64,000 bases of DNA from Gibbula magus (Eukaryota; Mollusca; Gastropoda; Trochida; Trochidae), in NCBI GenBank assembly GCA_936450465.1, contig OW388293.1, forward strand, positions 43,296,982 through 43,360,981, given 5' to 3'. The position numbers and the translations under genes are program-made. The notes under the pieces were generated by a model, which made no database searches, was not told the origin of the DNA, and saw only the letters and a program-made list of their open reading frames with translations. This document shows, piece by piece, positions 1 through 10,530 of the stretch; position 1 is the first letter of the stretch; every line of letters begins with the position of its first letter.

Positions 1-790
1 AGAGCACAGGTGAAGTGTTAGGAGTTAACTCCCCTGGTAATTCATTCGCTCTGTATAGCGGAAGTTTGCGAGTGAGAATGGTGCCGATGAACGAATTTAG
101 AAGCCTCTCTGGGCGCTTAAAATAATTAACTGTATAAGTTACAAGTGAGTAAATGTAACATATGGGGTTGGGATTAAGAGAGCACGATCCTGTGTTCAAA
201 TGGGTGTCAAGTTTGAATTTTTGGGACAATGAATTTTGACAGTTGAAAATTATTTCGATTCGAGTCGAGAGAAATACGTTGCCAACCTTTGCTCACTTCG
301 TTCGCACATAGGGAAAACTGGTCGTTCATCTCTGTTGCGCAACATATTTGCGCTAAACTTCACCTGTGCACAGAGTAACGTCACAAGCGAAACAGTGTCA
401 GAATAACTAGTTCATTTCAGAGTAGCCTCCAAACAAGGTTGTTGTTGACGCTTTTCACTTATTTAATTAAAAATACTATATATTTGAAAGTTGAATAAAA
501 GGCACGGCTAACATATTTTTAAAAAAAAAACATAATGGAAGTATAGATGGTTTTTCATCTTCTCATCCCCAAGTTAAAAATTTTCGCATGGAAACATCAA
601 ATTCTTAATATTTATGTAAATAGTTTGTGTCATGCTTCAGAAAAAAGTATGATATATGATAAAAAGGTTACAACATGTCATTTTTCATACCATACCCCAT
701 ATCAGTCACAACAACCTCATTAAATGTAAGTTTTAGATGAACATCGCCGTTGAAATGGCTTTCCTTTTGGTTATTTCTGTCTTGTGAGTA
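1..790. other. Unannotated stretch, no gene seen
   Basis: No open reading frame with recognisable protein character, tandem array or terminal repeat was seen here. The sequence is AT-rich and non-repetitive by eye. It is the left flank of the MULE that begins at 800. Confidence 0.6.
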
Positions 791-799
791 AAATTCTTG
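791..799. repeat. Left 9-bp target-site duplication of MULE 1
   Basis: AAATTCTTG immediately precedes the first base of the terminal repeat and is repeated exactly at 3174-3182. Confidence 0.85.
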
Positions 800-805
800 G
801 GATCA

Positions 806-948
806 AGGACAATTGCCACCCGGACAATTCCCACCCAGACAATTCCCACCGGCCAATTGCCACCCGGAAAATTACCACCTAGGACAATTCCCACCTAGGA
901 TAATTCCCACCCGGGACAATTGCCACCTAGGACAATTGCCACCCCCAA
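806..948 (+). repeat. Left iterated terminal repeat of MULE 1
   Basis: About nine units of 14-16 bp of the form GGACAATTGCCACC follow one another, with variants GGACAATTCCCACC and GGATAATTCCCACC. The inverted counterpart is at 3045-3166. Confidence 0.88.
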
Positions 949-1307
949 AACAATATATTTATGAGATTTAATACACTTTATTGTCATGATATCAACAACA
1001 AATATAAATATGATATGATATGTGATATAACATTCATTCTTCTTGTACTTAACATTCTTTCTTTAGCAATGCTAAAGCACTACGATGCACTGGACTGGAC
1101 TAGCACTGGACACTATGTATTTACATAACATTACATGTACTTAGCATTCTTTCTTTAGCAATGCTAAAACACTACAATGCAGTGGACTGGACACTCGTGT
1201 ATTTACATTCTAACGTTGTGAGAAACAGCACGGAGATAGTCCAAACAGGCACGATTGGGATAGGCTTTAGTGATGGCGTGCAATCTCTGCTCGATGTCTC
1301 TATATTG

Positions 1308-2722
1308 TTACCTTGATCTGGAGACATTCGCACCCGACAACATCTGTGTGATGACCATGTCATTCAGAGCCTGCTCCCGTCTGAGGACTTCTAGGAACTT
1401 CCAGATGGATGGATGACAGCAGGCCATGTTGGTTAGAAGACGACGATGCCATCCTTCCAGGTGATTGTTTGTTCGTGGAAGGCCGTCGTTGGTCCTCTGG
1501 TGTTGGTTCCATGATGGAATGGGGAAGAGAGGCAGACGTCGCCCTCTCCTCTGTGGACGGCCGATGTAAGTGTCCTCAAAGTAGTCTACTACTGGCTGGA
1601 GTTCTTCAGGCAGGTTCTCGGACAGGGTCTCAAATGCTGTTGCTACCTCATCCTCCGGGATGAAGGCAAGGGCTGCGATCATTCTCGTCTGCGTCTGCAT
1701 CTCAGCGGAGGCACTGTATTCTGTCTGCAGACCAGAGCTCTTAACCTTTCTGAAGATGTTCTGACTCAAATGGTAAAAACACCCCTTCACTGCGACATCA
1801 GGGAATTCAGTCCTTCACTTTGGAGAACACCTCTCTGTATGTCACCTCCTGTTTGTTAGGCAAGAGGGCATAAACACATGGTACAACATTTTCACCTACC
1901 AGGCAGTGGATTGTGAAAAGTTGATAATACAGACTTGGCACAGTCTTGAAAGTACCATCAGCAAACCAGTGGGAAGATCGGGAGAGCAGATCCAGGTTTC
2001 TAGTGGTAGAGAAGATCAAAATGCGGTTTGGATTGCCTTCACCGCCATCAAACTGGAGAAAGGTTTCTCCAGCTCCTGTCACCTTGTACTTCTCAGAGAT
2101 TGTCATTGTAGCAGGTGTCTCAGGTTCTGGGAGAGATCCATCAACTCGTCGTCGCTGACGTCTGATGTTGCTGCGCAGGTCTGGTACAGCTGACATCAAG
2201 GCACTGGCTCCCTCGGATGAGGTCATGGCAGCTGAAGTCAGAATTTGTTGTGCACTCTCCTCTGATGTCTCTGCTCTCTTCTTGATTGATGCCACAGTCT
2301 TCTGCATCTATAACCATAAGAAGATTAATGAAGTGCTCAGTTTGCATTACGGAGACATAGCTGATATTTATTTTGTTAATAAAATTCAAAACTGTCATGT
2401 GCTTAGTTTGCATTACAGAGATATAGTGACAATTATTTTGTTCATAAATTTTCAAACCATAGTATGCAAGTGAAAAAAAGATGAGAACACGACTCACCTC
2501 AGATAAGAATTGGTCAGGTGCATATGTGTGTTCATGCAATGTTCCAACACACTGGTCATCAAGGACTTTGATAGACACTTAACAATGTCCCTTTCTTCTC
2601 AGTTCACAATGATAACTAACTACTCCATTCTTCAGTTCCTTGTGTCTAACATACCGGTGACCCTTAAAATGAACCTTGTTGACTCCCCTCTCTGACTTCA
2701 CAAACTGAACTTGGTTATCCAT
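1308..2722 (-). pseudogene. MULE transposase with N-terminal FLYWCH zinc finger, broken
   Basis: Exon 1 (2722-2498) encodes a FLYWCH-type finger: aromatic pairs, a CHC-region cysteine and a C-terminal HEH (LHEHTY), ending in a GAG|gtgagt donor. It has one in-frame TAA at 2581-2579. Exon 2 starts after a tatag acceptor at 2307, in the same phase. It carries the MULE core FADGTFKTVP (first catalytic Asp) followed by the hydrophobic strands and PNKQEVTY, and stops at 1807. The downstream part (1790-1308, another frame) has GCFYHLSQNI, YIG and the hallmark LPRTNNHLEGWHRR. The segment normally holding the second catalytic Asp (a DFE-type motif) is missing between 1807 and 1790, so a small deletion plus frameshift explains the break. 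Function in the intact family is transposition by a DDE nuclease. Family identity is confident; activity is excluded. Confidence 0.87.
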
Positions 2723-3044
2723 AGTGGAATGAACAATATGTCATACCAACCCAAATTATATAGTCTGTTATAATTTATTAGAAAAACATGTAAAATAGAA
2801 TACAATAGGTTTGAGCAGTGGAGTAGCTCAACTCAATTCAATCACAATTATTGTATATTATAATCCATCCATGGATTGAAATTAACTTCTAAACAGAGGT
2901 TTGTTTATACTGTGGAAAAGATCAACTCAACTCAATTTCAAATGTTTGCCTTGTCACAACACTCATTAAATAGCTCAACTTGTCAGCCAAGCCAAGCCTT
3001 GATTAATTTCTTAGAGTAATGTCTCAAAATTTCCTTTTTTTTAA

Positions 3045-3166
3045 GGGTGGCAATTGTCCTGGGTGGGAATTATCCTAGTTGGGTATTGTCCTAGGTGGTA
3101 ATTGTCCGGTTGGCAATTGGCCGGTGGGAATTGTCTGGGTGGGAATTGTCCGGGTGGCAATTGTCC
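3045..3166 (-). repeat. Right iterated terminal repeat of MULE 1
   Basis: About eight units reading GGTGGCAATTGTCC or GGTGGGAATTGTCC, the reverse complement of the array at 806-948. Confidence 0.88.
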
Positions 3167-3262
3167 TCCACCCAAATTCTTGCTGCATTCTCAACTTTTA
3201 GAACTTAAGAGCCATCTATCACTGTCAAGTCTTGTGTTTAGGTAAATAATGTTTTTTCGGAA

Positions 3263-3800
3263 ATGTTGCAATGTAATATTAGGGTACGGCAAGGATGTGT
3301 GCCCAGTCCTCTCTTGTTCTCCATATTCATTAATGAGTTAGTAGACAAAATTGAATCTGATTGTTATCCTGGTATACAATTACATCCTGAGTTAACTCAA
3401 GTGTTCTTTCTATTGTTTGCAGACGATGCTATTCTCCTTTCTGATACTAAATATGGCTTACAAAAAAAGATCGATTTTCTGGAACAGCATTATATTGACT
3501 ACAATCTCGCAGTAAATATGGATAAATCTCAAATTGTAGTATTTAGGAAGAGTGGCAATCTAAGAAAGAAAAATGGTACCTTGGTGGTTCTCTCATTGAT
3601 TGTGTCGCTTCATATAAATACGTTGGTGTGCAATTCTCTCAAACGTTAACGTGGTATAAACACTATGATAACTCCAATTTGCAATCAAAAAAGGCTTTGT
3701 TATTTGTTAATTATTCATTGTCCGATATGAAATCGCAACGTTCACCTTAGTGAGTCGGTTTTCATTAAAACGGTTACTATCAACTATAATCGGAACTTCT
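3263..3800 (+). pseudogene. LINE reverse-transcriptase fragment
   Basis: The frame at 3263-3649 reads VRQGCVPSPLLFSIFINEL, then LLFADDAILLSDT (RT catalytic FADD), then NMDKSQIVVFR. This is the order of RT blocks 4 to 6 of an endonuclease-type LINE ORF2. After 3600 the similarity continues in another frame (YKYVGVQFSQTLTWYKH), so there is a frameshift. It starts abruptly about 90 bp past the MULE right end, so it is 5'-truncated. A related, even older copy with the same spacing of motifs lies at 43990-46770. It is dead. Confidence 0.82.
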
Positions 3801-4159
3801 CGATACTATAACACCATTTATTACGTTTGGCATATGTGCATCCCACAACACGCTTGATGTCCATATACAATCATCCTGTCTAACAGACTGCTATATTTTG
3901 ATCATAATTTGTAAAAGCGAAACGATGGACAGAAGGCAGCTGGTTACAGAATGTGTTCAGATACTATTACACAATAGTTCATAAATCATGAAACCTGGAG
4001 GAAGGAGGAATTGTAAGTTTTCAAAGTAACCAGCCCTGGTGTCTGGTCAGGTTTCAGGTAAGTTTCCAACAATAAACAATGTGCATACAATTCAATGTAA
4101 AATGTACGTATGCAAAATATGTGTTTTTGTGTTGGTAGGTGTGTGTATTTATATCCAAG

Positions 4160-4625
4160 TATGAGCATATTACACCTATTCTCCGATCTATTCTCTGGCT
4201 ACCAGTACAGGCACGGATCGAGTACAAAGTTCTCTCCCTTACATACCAGTGCTTAGACGGAACAGCCCCCGAGTATTTGTGCGAATTCATCAATGTGTAC
4301 AAACCCACCCGCTCCCTCCGATCAGACACACAGAATCTTCTGCAAACTCCTAGATGGAAACTCAAAACCTTTGGACAAAGTCCTTTCAAAAACTCCGCCC
4401 CCACTCTCTTGAATACTCTGCCTGATGATATGAGAACTTGCCCATCTCTGGAGAGTTCCAAAGCTAGCTTAAAAACACATCTTTTCAAAAAGTATTATCC
4501 AGAGTGACATTTCATCATTTACTTGTACAGCGCTTTGAGCATACTACATATGGATAAGGCGCTATATAAATACTCATTTATTATGATTATTATTATTATT
4601 ATTATTATTGTTATTATTATTATAT
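4160..4625 (+). mobile_element. 5'-truncated L2-type LINE, 3' end
   Basis: An ORF open to 4507 contains HITPILRSILWLPVQARIEY, then TRSLRSDTQ, NSAPTLLNTLPDD and SSKASLKTHLF. This is the conserved C-terminal tail of L2/CR1-like ORF2 proteins. After the stop, the 3' UTR holds TACAGCGCTTTGAGC followed by AAGGCGCTATATAAATA, the characteristic L2 3'-end stem sequence. A (ATT)n tail at 4578-4624 follows. The combination identifies L2 rather than CR1 proper. Only the last 450 bp or so were inserted, which is typical of 5' truncation during target-primed reverse transcription. Confidence 0.85.
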
Positions 4626-4662
4626 ATTCTTAAAAAATGACATACTGAAGATTAACTTTCAT

Positions 4663-4715
4663 ATAAGTTCATTTCCGACCGGTTTCACAACATAGTGTTC
4701 ATCAGAGAAACTTAT
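4663..4715 (-). ncRNA. Hammerhead self-cleaving ribozyme (type I, short stem III)
   Basis: On the minus strand the three invariant parts occur in order: CTGATGA (4705-4699), GAAA (4686-4683) and GGTC before the predicted cleavage site (4680-4677). Stem I closes with a perfect 7-bp outer helix, ATAAGTT (4715-4709) with AACTTAT (4669-4663), and a 3-bp inner helix next to the core, with an asymmetric internal loop. Stem II is short (ACA/TGT) with a small loop. Stem III is only the self-complementary ACCGGT. The last two features are known in Penelope-like elements and retrozymes, where such ribozymes may act as dimers. A Penelope-like RT fragment lies about 70 bp away, but on the other strand. 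Confidence 0.78.
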
Positions 4716-4775
4716 ACATTGTGTTGCTAATGATGTAGCGTCAACAATGACAAGGGACGTAATTCATGACGTCAT

Positions 4776-5385
4776 ATGCATTTGGAGATGAATTCGAAAA
4801 CGAATTTTAAAAGATATTGGAAAAGATTTGTGGATGACTGTTTTATATTATGGAATCAAGATAATGACTCATTGAGAGATCAACATAATATACTTCAAAA
4901 CCTACATCCAAGTCTATCATTTACAATGGAAGAAAGCAACGAAAAAAGTTATCATTCTCAGATGTAATGGTATCTATTCGATCAGGACAAATAGAAGCGG
5001 ATATCTATTACAAACCCACAGATTCCGAATAGTATTTAGACTACAGGTCCTGTCACCCGCGCCATGTCAAAAATAGCATTCCATATCCTCTAGCCCGTAG
5101 AATATGTACCATAGTATCAAACCCAACTATTCTAGACTTAAGGTTGAGAGAATTAGACCAATTATTAAAATCCAAAGGTTACCCTGACAACATAATTTTA
5201 GATGCTATATCAAAGGCCCGCTCTTTTAATAGGGAAGCGCTTTTAAAGGAAGGCCGAAATATATTATTTTCTATTGAATTCTTAACTGCAATTGGTTCAT
5301 TAGACTATTTTGTGAAAAACGAGACCCCAAAACAATCCATATGTTGTTCCTATATTAAACTAGAGCCACTTAAACTTTAACGAAA
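4776..5385 (+). pseudogene. Penelope-like element reverse-transcriptase fragment
   Basis: The first frame (4776-4967) reads YWKRFVDDCFILW, the RT catalytic FVDD in the Penelope style. A one-base shift leads to LSFSDVMVSI, then IYYKPTDSE, a TAG, YLDYRSCHPRHVKNSIPY, LARRIC and the helical stretch to about 5370. The HPRHVK...IPYPLARRI block is typical of Penelope-like elements and not of LINEs. No GIY-YIG endonuclease is seen downstream. One frameshift and one internal stop make it dead. The hammerhead motif at 4663-4715 is probably part of its (inverted) flanking repeat. Confidence 0.8.
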
Positions 5386-5419
5386 ACATCGTCTGCTTTT
5401 CACCCGTGAACAACAAACC

Positions 5420-5650
5420 AAAAATGGGGCGGGGCTTAAAGAGTTGAATGATACCGGAAGTGACGTACGTGAAGGGACGGGGTGTAAACATTCGCTTACT
5501 ATTTACAATGGCAAACACTGGGGAATCGGTCAGTTAATCTGTTATATCTCCGCTTTGCAATAATGCCACATCGCTGTTCTGCTGTAAACTGTTCGAGTAA
5601 TGTTAGTAATCAAGTTTCACTTTACAAATGTCCCAAAATATCGGTTTATA
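5420..5650 (+). pseudogene. Promoter-like segment and start of a THAP-type zinc finger ORF
   Basis: At 5424-5490 there is a GC-box-like GGGGCGGGGC and CCGGAAGTGACG, an Ets-like site. An ATG at 5563 then opens a short frame beginning MPHRCSAVNCSSNVSNQVSL, followed by YKCPK. The C-x4-C pair five residues from the start and the following SL.K.PK resemble the N-terminus of THAP domains (C2CH fingers of P-element-type transposases and host factors). The frame ends near 5660 without the second half of the finger, so it is either a first exon or a remnant. No donor was confirmed. Confidence 0.4.
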
Positions 5651-5664
5651 TATATCAAATATAA

Positions 5665-6185
5665 TTGATATGAATAGACGGTGGATTCATAGACATTCGT
5701 AGACATAGGATAAATCAATGCTAATGTGATATACGATGACAAAATGAAACCAAGATATGATAATATGAATGACGTAAAGTTGAGACAACCAAAGCACGTC
5801 ACAACATCCTTATTTTTTAACGTCGTTAATCTACCGACAACCTAATTTACTAGCAGTACATTACAACAATCAAAGCAACTCACCACCTATTTAAAAACAC
5901 CGCATCCCAATGTTACATTTTACGATTTAGTTATCACTTATTAACACATTCAGAATCTAATAGATAATAATAATGTTGTCAATAACATTTGTGGTTAATC
6001 AAATCAAATCAAATAAACATCGTATTAAATTGACATTTCAGCAAAAAGTGTCAATTAATGTAAGAAACTTACCTTAAAAACGTTTCCAAACGGACAATAC
6101 GAATATTCAAATGCACATAAGACACACATTGTAAACCTATAAATCCATCAATGACAGTACTTAGAAACAGAAGATGGTCAAATAC
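5665..6185. other. AT-rich stretch, no gene seen
   Basis: AT-rich sequence without a coding-like frame or clear repeat. The next element starts near 6188. Confidence 0.5.
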
Positions 6186-6187
6186 TA

Positions 6188-6989
6188 ACCCTCTTTCAGC
6201 AAAAGTCTTTTCGCAAATGGCAAGATAGAAAACCAAATAGTTATGATGATTTTACAGTAAAAATAATTTCATTGGTATTTAATCCAGAGTTTTAATTGGA
6301 TAACTTGATAGAGATAAATCGAAACATTTTAAATTCAATTTTTAACTGGTCTGCCACAATTCCCAATTCTTGGGTTAAACGTGTAAAAGCTCTTTTTGTA
6401 CATGCTAATATTGATTTTACCGATAATCAGTTTAGTCTTGCCGTTGTCAAAGATATGCTGTTAAAATATGATAACACGAAATGGTTTCGTAATTTATGGA
6501 ATGACAACGGCAATATTAACGGTAACAAATTACGCACATATCGCACTTTTAAACTTGCAACACTTACTGAAAATTATGTTTAATATATCTCCCCAAGGGA
6601 ACACCGTAGTATTTTAGCTAAATTTCGCTGTGGTACCCTGCCCCTCCAAATCGAACTTGGTCGCTTTACCCGCCCAACTACCCCTCTTTTAAATCGTGTA
6701 TGTAAACATTGTAATTTTAATGTTGTCGAGGATGAATGCCATTTTTTATTTGCTTGTCCATTTTACTCCGATTTAAGGTATGATCTTTTCTCTAAAATAG
6801 CCCAGTTTGAGCCAACATTTCTGTCCATGCAACCGTTTGATAAGCTTACTTATATAATGTTAAATGACCTATTTTCCCAATCTCTTGCCGCCACTTTATG
6901 CAAAATGAACAAACGTAGTCTTCACCAATAAAGTTTATACCCCCCTAATACATATTTAATTATGTAATATATATGTACATAATTATGCA

Positions 6990-6991
<2 letters not shown>
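6188..6991 (+). pseudogene. LINE ORF2 C-terminal fragment and 3' end
   Basis: One frame runs from about 6190 (FQQKSFRKWQDRKPNSYDDF) to 6930. It is broken only by a TAA near 6292 and another at 6581-6583. It contains KLRTYRTFK, then SILAKFRCGTLPL and the zinc-knuckle-like CKHC...H...C motif (CKHCNFNVVEDECHFLFAC). The same ending occurs in the large LINE at 24-29 kb (KLRTYSTFK, MFRCGVAPL, CFYC...H...C), so this is a relative. A second copy of its first 100 bp lies at 29978-30077 and continues at 31856. The site 6279-6282 (TTAA) is the uninterrupted version of the insertion found there. Confidence 0.8.

Positions 6992-7034
<43 letters not shown>
6992..7034 (+). repeat. (GT)n microsatellite
   Basis: About 21 GT units. 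They join the LINE tail on the left to the TGTCCCC-motif repeat on the right. The same GT/repeat junction recurs at 11901-11944 and 22657-22673. Confidence 0.95.
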
Positions 7035-7037
<3 letters not shown>

Positions 7038-7444
7038 TTAAAGGTGGCAACCGGGGACAGTTGTATCTGTACACAACCTTCAACCGGGGACACACACTCA
7101 ACCGGGGACGTCCCCGGTTAACAGAACCTTGCCATATGCTTTTTTTCGCCCTTTTAAATCTAGGAAATGTATTTTGGCCCGGACAGTACTTTGTCCCGTT
7201 TGCCTGTGAAATTTCATAAACACTTACACACATCAAAAGGGAATAGCATTTGTTGGTATTTCGCGCCGATACACACATGTTCCCGGTTACATGGAAAATG
7301 AGAGGTTAGCAGGTGTCCCCGGTTACACGGAAAATGAGAGGTTAGAAGTGTGCAGCCAGCCACATGAGGGAAGGCCGACTTCTGTAGCGCCAAAGAATTT
7401 TTAATTCATATTGAATCAAGCTGCCATCGTAGATTGAAGTTATG
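7035..7444 (+). repeat. GGGGACA-motif dispersed repeat, copy A (right arm)
   Basis: Begins TTGTTAAAGGTGGCAACC and carries repeated GGGGACA or TGTCCCC words, including the perfect palindrome ACCGGGGACGTCCCCGGT near 7093-7112. It ends ATTGAAGTTATG just before a TTAA. It is nearly identical to 11945-12428. No coding capacity was recognised. See copy B for the inverted-arm arrangement. Confidence 0.85.
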
Positions 7445-7690
7445 TTAAAGGATAGATGCAATGACATATGGTCCAAATCGGATTCATTAAGATGGGATGT
7501 CAATTTGACAATCGCTCGATTTTAAATTTCTGGAATCGGTCCATAAATTACTTATATACGGCTTTTTTAAAAAAACGCCTGATTTAGCCCCGGCGCCCAG
7601 AATAAAAGTCTGTGGGGTGTGGACCGTGAAGGGATGATTTCTGTGACGTATCTGGAGGAATCTGATTTTTGGCGACAGTCATAATTCAAC
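7445..7690 (+). mobile_element. TTAAAGG-ended element, left end
   Basis: Starts TTAAAGGATAGATG exactly at the TTAA that is uninterrupted in the paralogous copy at 12428-12431. The first 220 bp or so match the reverse complement of 33060-33277: the shared words TTTGACAAT, GCTCGATTTTAAATTTCTG, TACGGCTTTTT and CCCCGGCG, in the same order. The right end was not located, and sequence to about 8290 may belong to it. Confidence 0.65.
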
Positions 7691-8297
7691 GTAATTTCGC
7701 AACATTTTGATTGTTAATTTCACAAAGAAATCTTCAATAAACCAACTTAAATTTCCCATATATCGAATGTTTAGATATCCAACTAGGTAATTCCGCAGAT
7801 GACAATTACACAATTATTACATAAACATGTCTTTTTGGCGATGTAATACACCTCATAAATTCATTTAGCGGCAGTAATAATCATCAGTAATTAAATAACG
7901 AAACTCGGCGGAGTAGCTGTTTAGCCGGCCCCGTCTATCGCTTATCACAGTCATGCCTCAGTGAGCATTTTCAAAATGATTAGCTGAACTAATTGCGGTA
8001 GTGTTAAAATTGGTGAATTAAAATCGTCTTAATTATCAATTGCAAGTGTATATTGTCTCGATTTTATGCTCAATTGATTCCGATATACAATATACGTAGA
8101 GGTAATCTGTCATTCTTGAGAAAAATGCATTTCATCAAAACTTTAAGACTCCCACTAGACTAGCATCCCCTGGCAAGACCCTCATCATGCACTGTCCACC
8201 CGCCCGACATGGAGCACCGATATCCACCAAAAATCACCACCTCGAACGGGACAGGAACGAGAAACTTGTGTGCATAAATTTCCATACTACGATCCAA
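7691..8297. other. No gene seen
   Basis: AT-rich sequence without recognisable coding or repeat structure. It may be the interior of the TTAAAGG element that starts at 7445. Confidence 0.5.
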
Positions 8298-9245
8298 GTA
8301 CATTTACAGACAGTTCTCAGAAAGTCCAACTTGTCTTTATCTCGTCCTCTGACAGTTGGTACCACGTTTAGATGGGATAATATTGCCTGTTTATAATAGG
8401 CCCTTTACACCAAACTCGTTCTCACCACGTTTTTGATTTTTTTAGAACGGGCTCAAACTGTCCGAGAACGGAATGGACGTAATGGCAACTGTTTGCGAAC
8501 TTTATGAACTGGCTCGGACGTACTAAAAACAAAAGGGTGCGCTTGAATGTTGGACATGTCCAAGGTTCTCCCCGTTCTGAAATTGGACGGAGTACTAACG
8601 TACTTAAAACGTGATTGTCATACTTCGAACAGAACTGCCGTACTTCGAATGGAAAAAACGTAATTCGATCTAAGCCCCTTCTGAGTTACGTTTTGATATT
8701 TCTTTCATACGCGGCCGTATGCAATATACGCCGCTCATTGGCATCCTATAAGTTTTAGGTTGTTTCTTATACGTCGGCATAAGCATAGACCATTTCTATA
8801 TGCATGAAAGTTTTGGACATGCCCAAGACTATGTTGCATACGATGATACGCAACTCATAAGTTATTCATACGCAATACATCGATTTCTGCGGTACACGTA
8901 CGTTATTAATACGTAGTGGGTATGCACTCCATACGCAGTTTTTGCTGCTCTCCCGAACCACATATGAATACACATAGCGTACTTGCACCGAATATAGCAC
9001 GCATGCTGAACGAACTCAAAACGAATGTCAACACATTATACGCATTATAACCGGGTTCCTTGCAATCGCACAGCGCATTGTCCTTATGTGGAACGTATGA
9101 CAAGCATATGCATCACGCACACATATCGTACATGACAGACAACAGACGAAAACAGACGAAATGTCATCGGTGCTGTTGTTCAATATCAAATTTGAGTCCA
9201 GATTTGATTTCCTTTATTAACCATTCAGTGTTCGAAATTGACATC
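8298..9245 (+). repeat. Unclassified dispersed repeat, copy 1
   Basis: Nearly 950 bp, collinear with 13803-14880. It begins TACATTTACAGACAGTTC, with GTACCACGTTTAGATGGGAT following, and ends with CATCGGTGCTGTT and AAATTTGAGTCC. Its middle is dense in ACGTACT, CATACG and TACGCA words. No coding frame longer than about 70 codons is shared, and no terminal inverted repeat was found by eye. Confidence 0.8.
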
Positions 9246-10530
9246 GGTCCGTAGGCCCGAGACCTACTGAAACCGGTGCGGGCCGACAGATTTGATTTGC
9301 TGAAGGTCCTTATGGCCTGCAGCTATCAGGAAGCCAAAAGATGTCACATATTCTTTTTGTTAACTAATAAATTGGTGAAAAGGGTCGATATTCCAAGACA
9401 GGAAATGACCCAGAAACGTAAGTCATCATTGGTTTATGAATACATCTATTAGACATCCAATTGAATGGTAACAGTAAAATCATTACCATGTACAAACTGT
9501 ACTATTCAAGCTTTGATTTTTAAAAATTTCAAACATGTCTGTTCTTTCTTAATGCATGTTATTACCGAGAAACTTAATAGTTAATGAAAAGAAATTTGTA
9601 CAAATCACAAAAAGACAAACTTCAAATGTGCTCATGTTTACTATTTTCACTTATTCATTAGATTCTATTGAGTTGAATATTTACGTTCATTTAATATTGT
9701 GCAGTTAAATATGAAAACATGTAACGAAACTTTAATCATGTGTAATCGAGACAATAAACTTTATTATGACATGCAATGAAAACGGTTGGACCACATGATC
9801 TGAACAGCAGGCAATTTACTTCAAGGTTGTGTTATCGTTATTTGTTATATAAAAACGGCCGAATACGTACATACTTGCAATTGATATAAATGTTGATATA
9901 TGATGAAGGAATATTGAAGTGCGTTTTTCTCATCAGGCTTCATTAATTTTGGCAATGGCAGTGTAATATTATATTGCAGATGTTTTCTGTCTACGAGCTC
10001 GTCAACACAGAACGTTTTGATTGCAAGTACAGCAGTTACAAATATTCTCCAACTGATTAAACAACAATTAAATGCAATAACTATTTTTTCAGAGAGAAAT
10101 GTAAATTTTAAAAACTTATGTGAGATCTTCTATACCAACTGTTTCTGTCACGTTTGAAATATTTGAAATATGTTTGATATATCGTCATTCCCACTTTCAT
10201 AAATTTTCTTATTTTATCTTTTTCTTTTGCTTTCGTTTAGAAACAGATCGCTTTGCTTGTACTGCTATACAATTCAAAGACAAACTATTGTTGTCAGTTG
10301 AGAATCAAGAATTTATAAAACAGTTTTGACATTGGAAATATTAACAATTTTAAAATTATTACTTTATATTTAGGTTAAGAATGCTACTAATGCGGGTTTG
10401 AACAAAACGTCAATGCTTACAAAATACCATTATTTGAATTTAGACCAATAGGTTTATTTTTCTCATTCGACTTTAAATTTTTCACAAGATATTGTTAAGA
10501 GAACTGATTTCAGTAATGGAGAATGCATGA
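9246..10530. other. No gene seen
   Basis: AT-rich sequence with short random frames only. Confidence 0.55.

Larger units (their letters stand above)
800..3173 (-). mobile_element. MULE DNA transposon with iterated terminal repeats and FLYWCH-type transposase
   Basis: A 2.37-kb element is bounded by a perfect 9-bp direct repeat AAATTCTTG (791-799 and 3174-3182), the target-duplication size known for Mutator-like elements. Each terminus is a string of about 15-bp units of the type GGACAATTGCCACCC: 806-948 at the left, and the inverted array 3045-3166 at the right. The terminal repeats are therefore long and internally tandem. The interior carries a minus-strand transposase gene (2722 to 1308). 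The outermost 6 bp of the two ends differ slightly, but the next roughly 30 bp match. The coding region is broken, so this copy is immobile unless mobilised in trans. Confidence 0.88.

Noticed and set aside
6922..7278. ORF with a THTHTHTH run, and its counterpart at 11868-12134
   Set aside because: Spans the GT microsatellite and the GGGGACA repeat. The two look alike because the DNA repeat is duplicated, not because of a shared gene.
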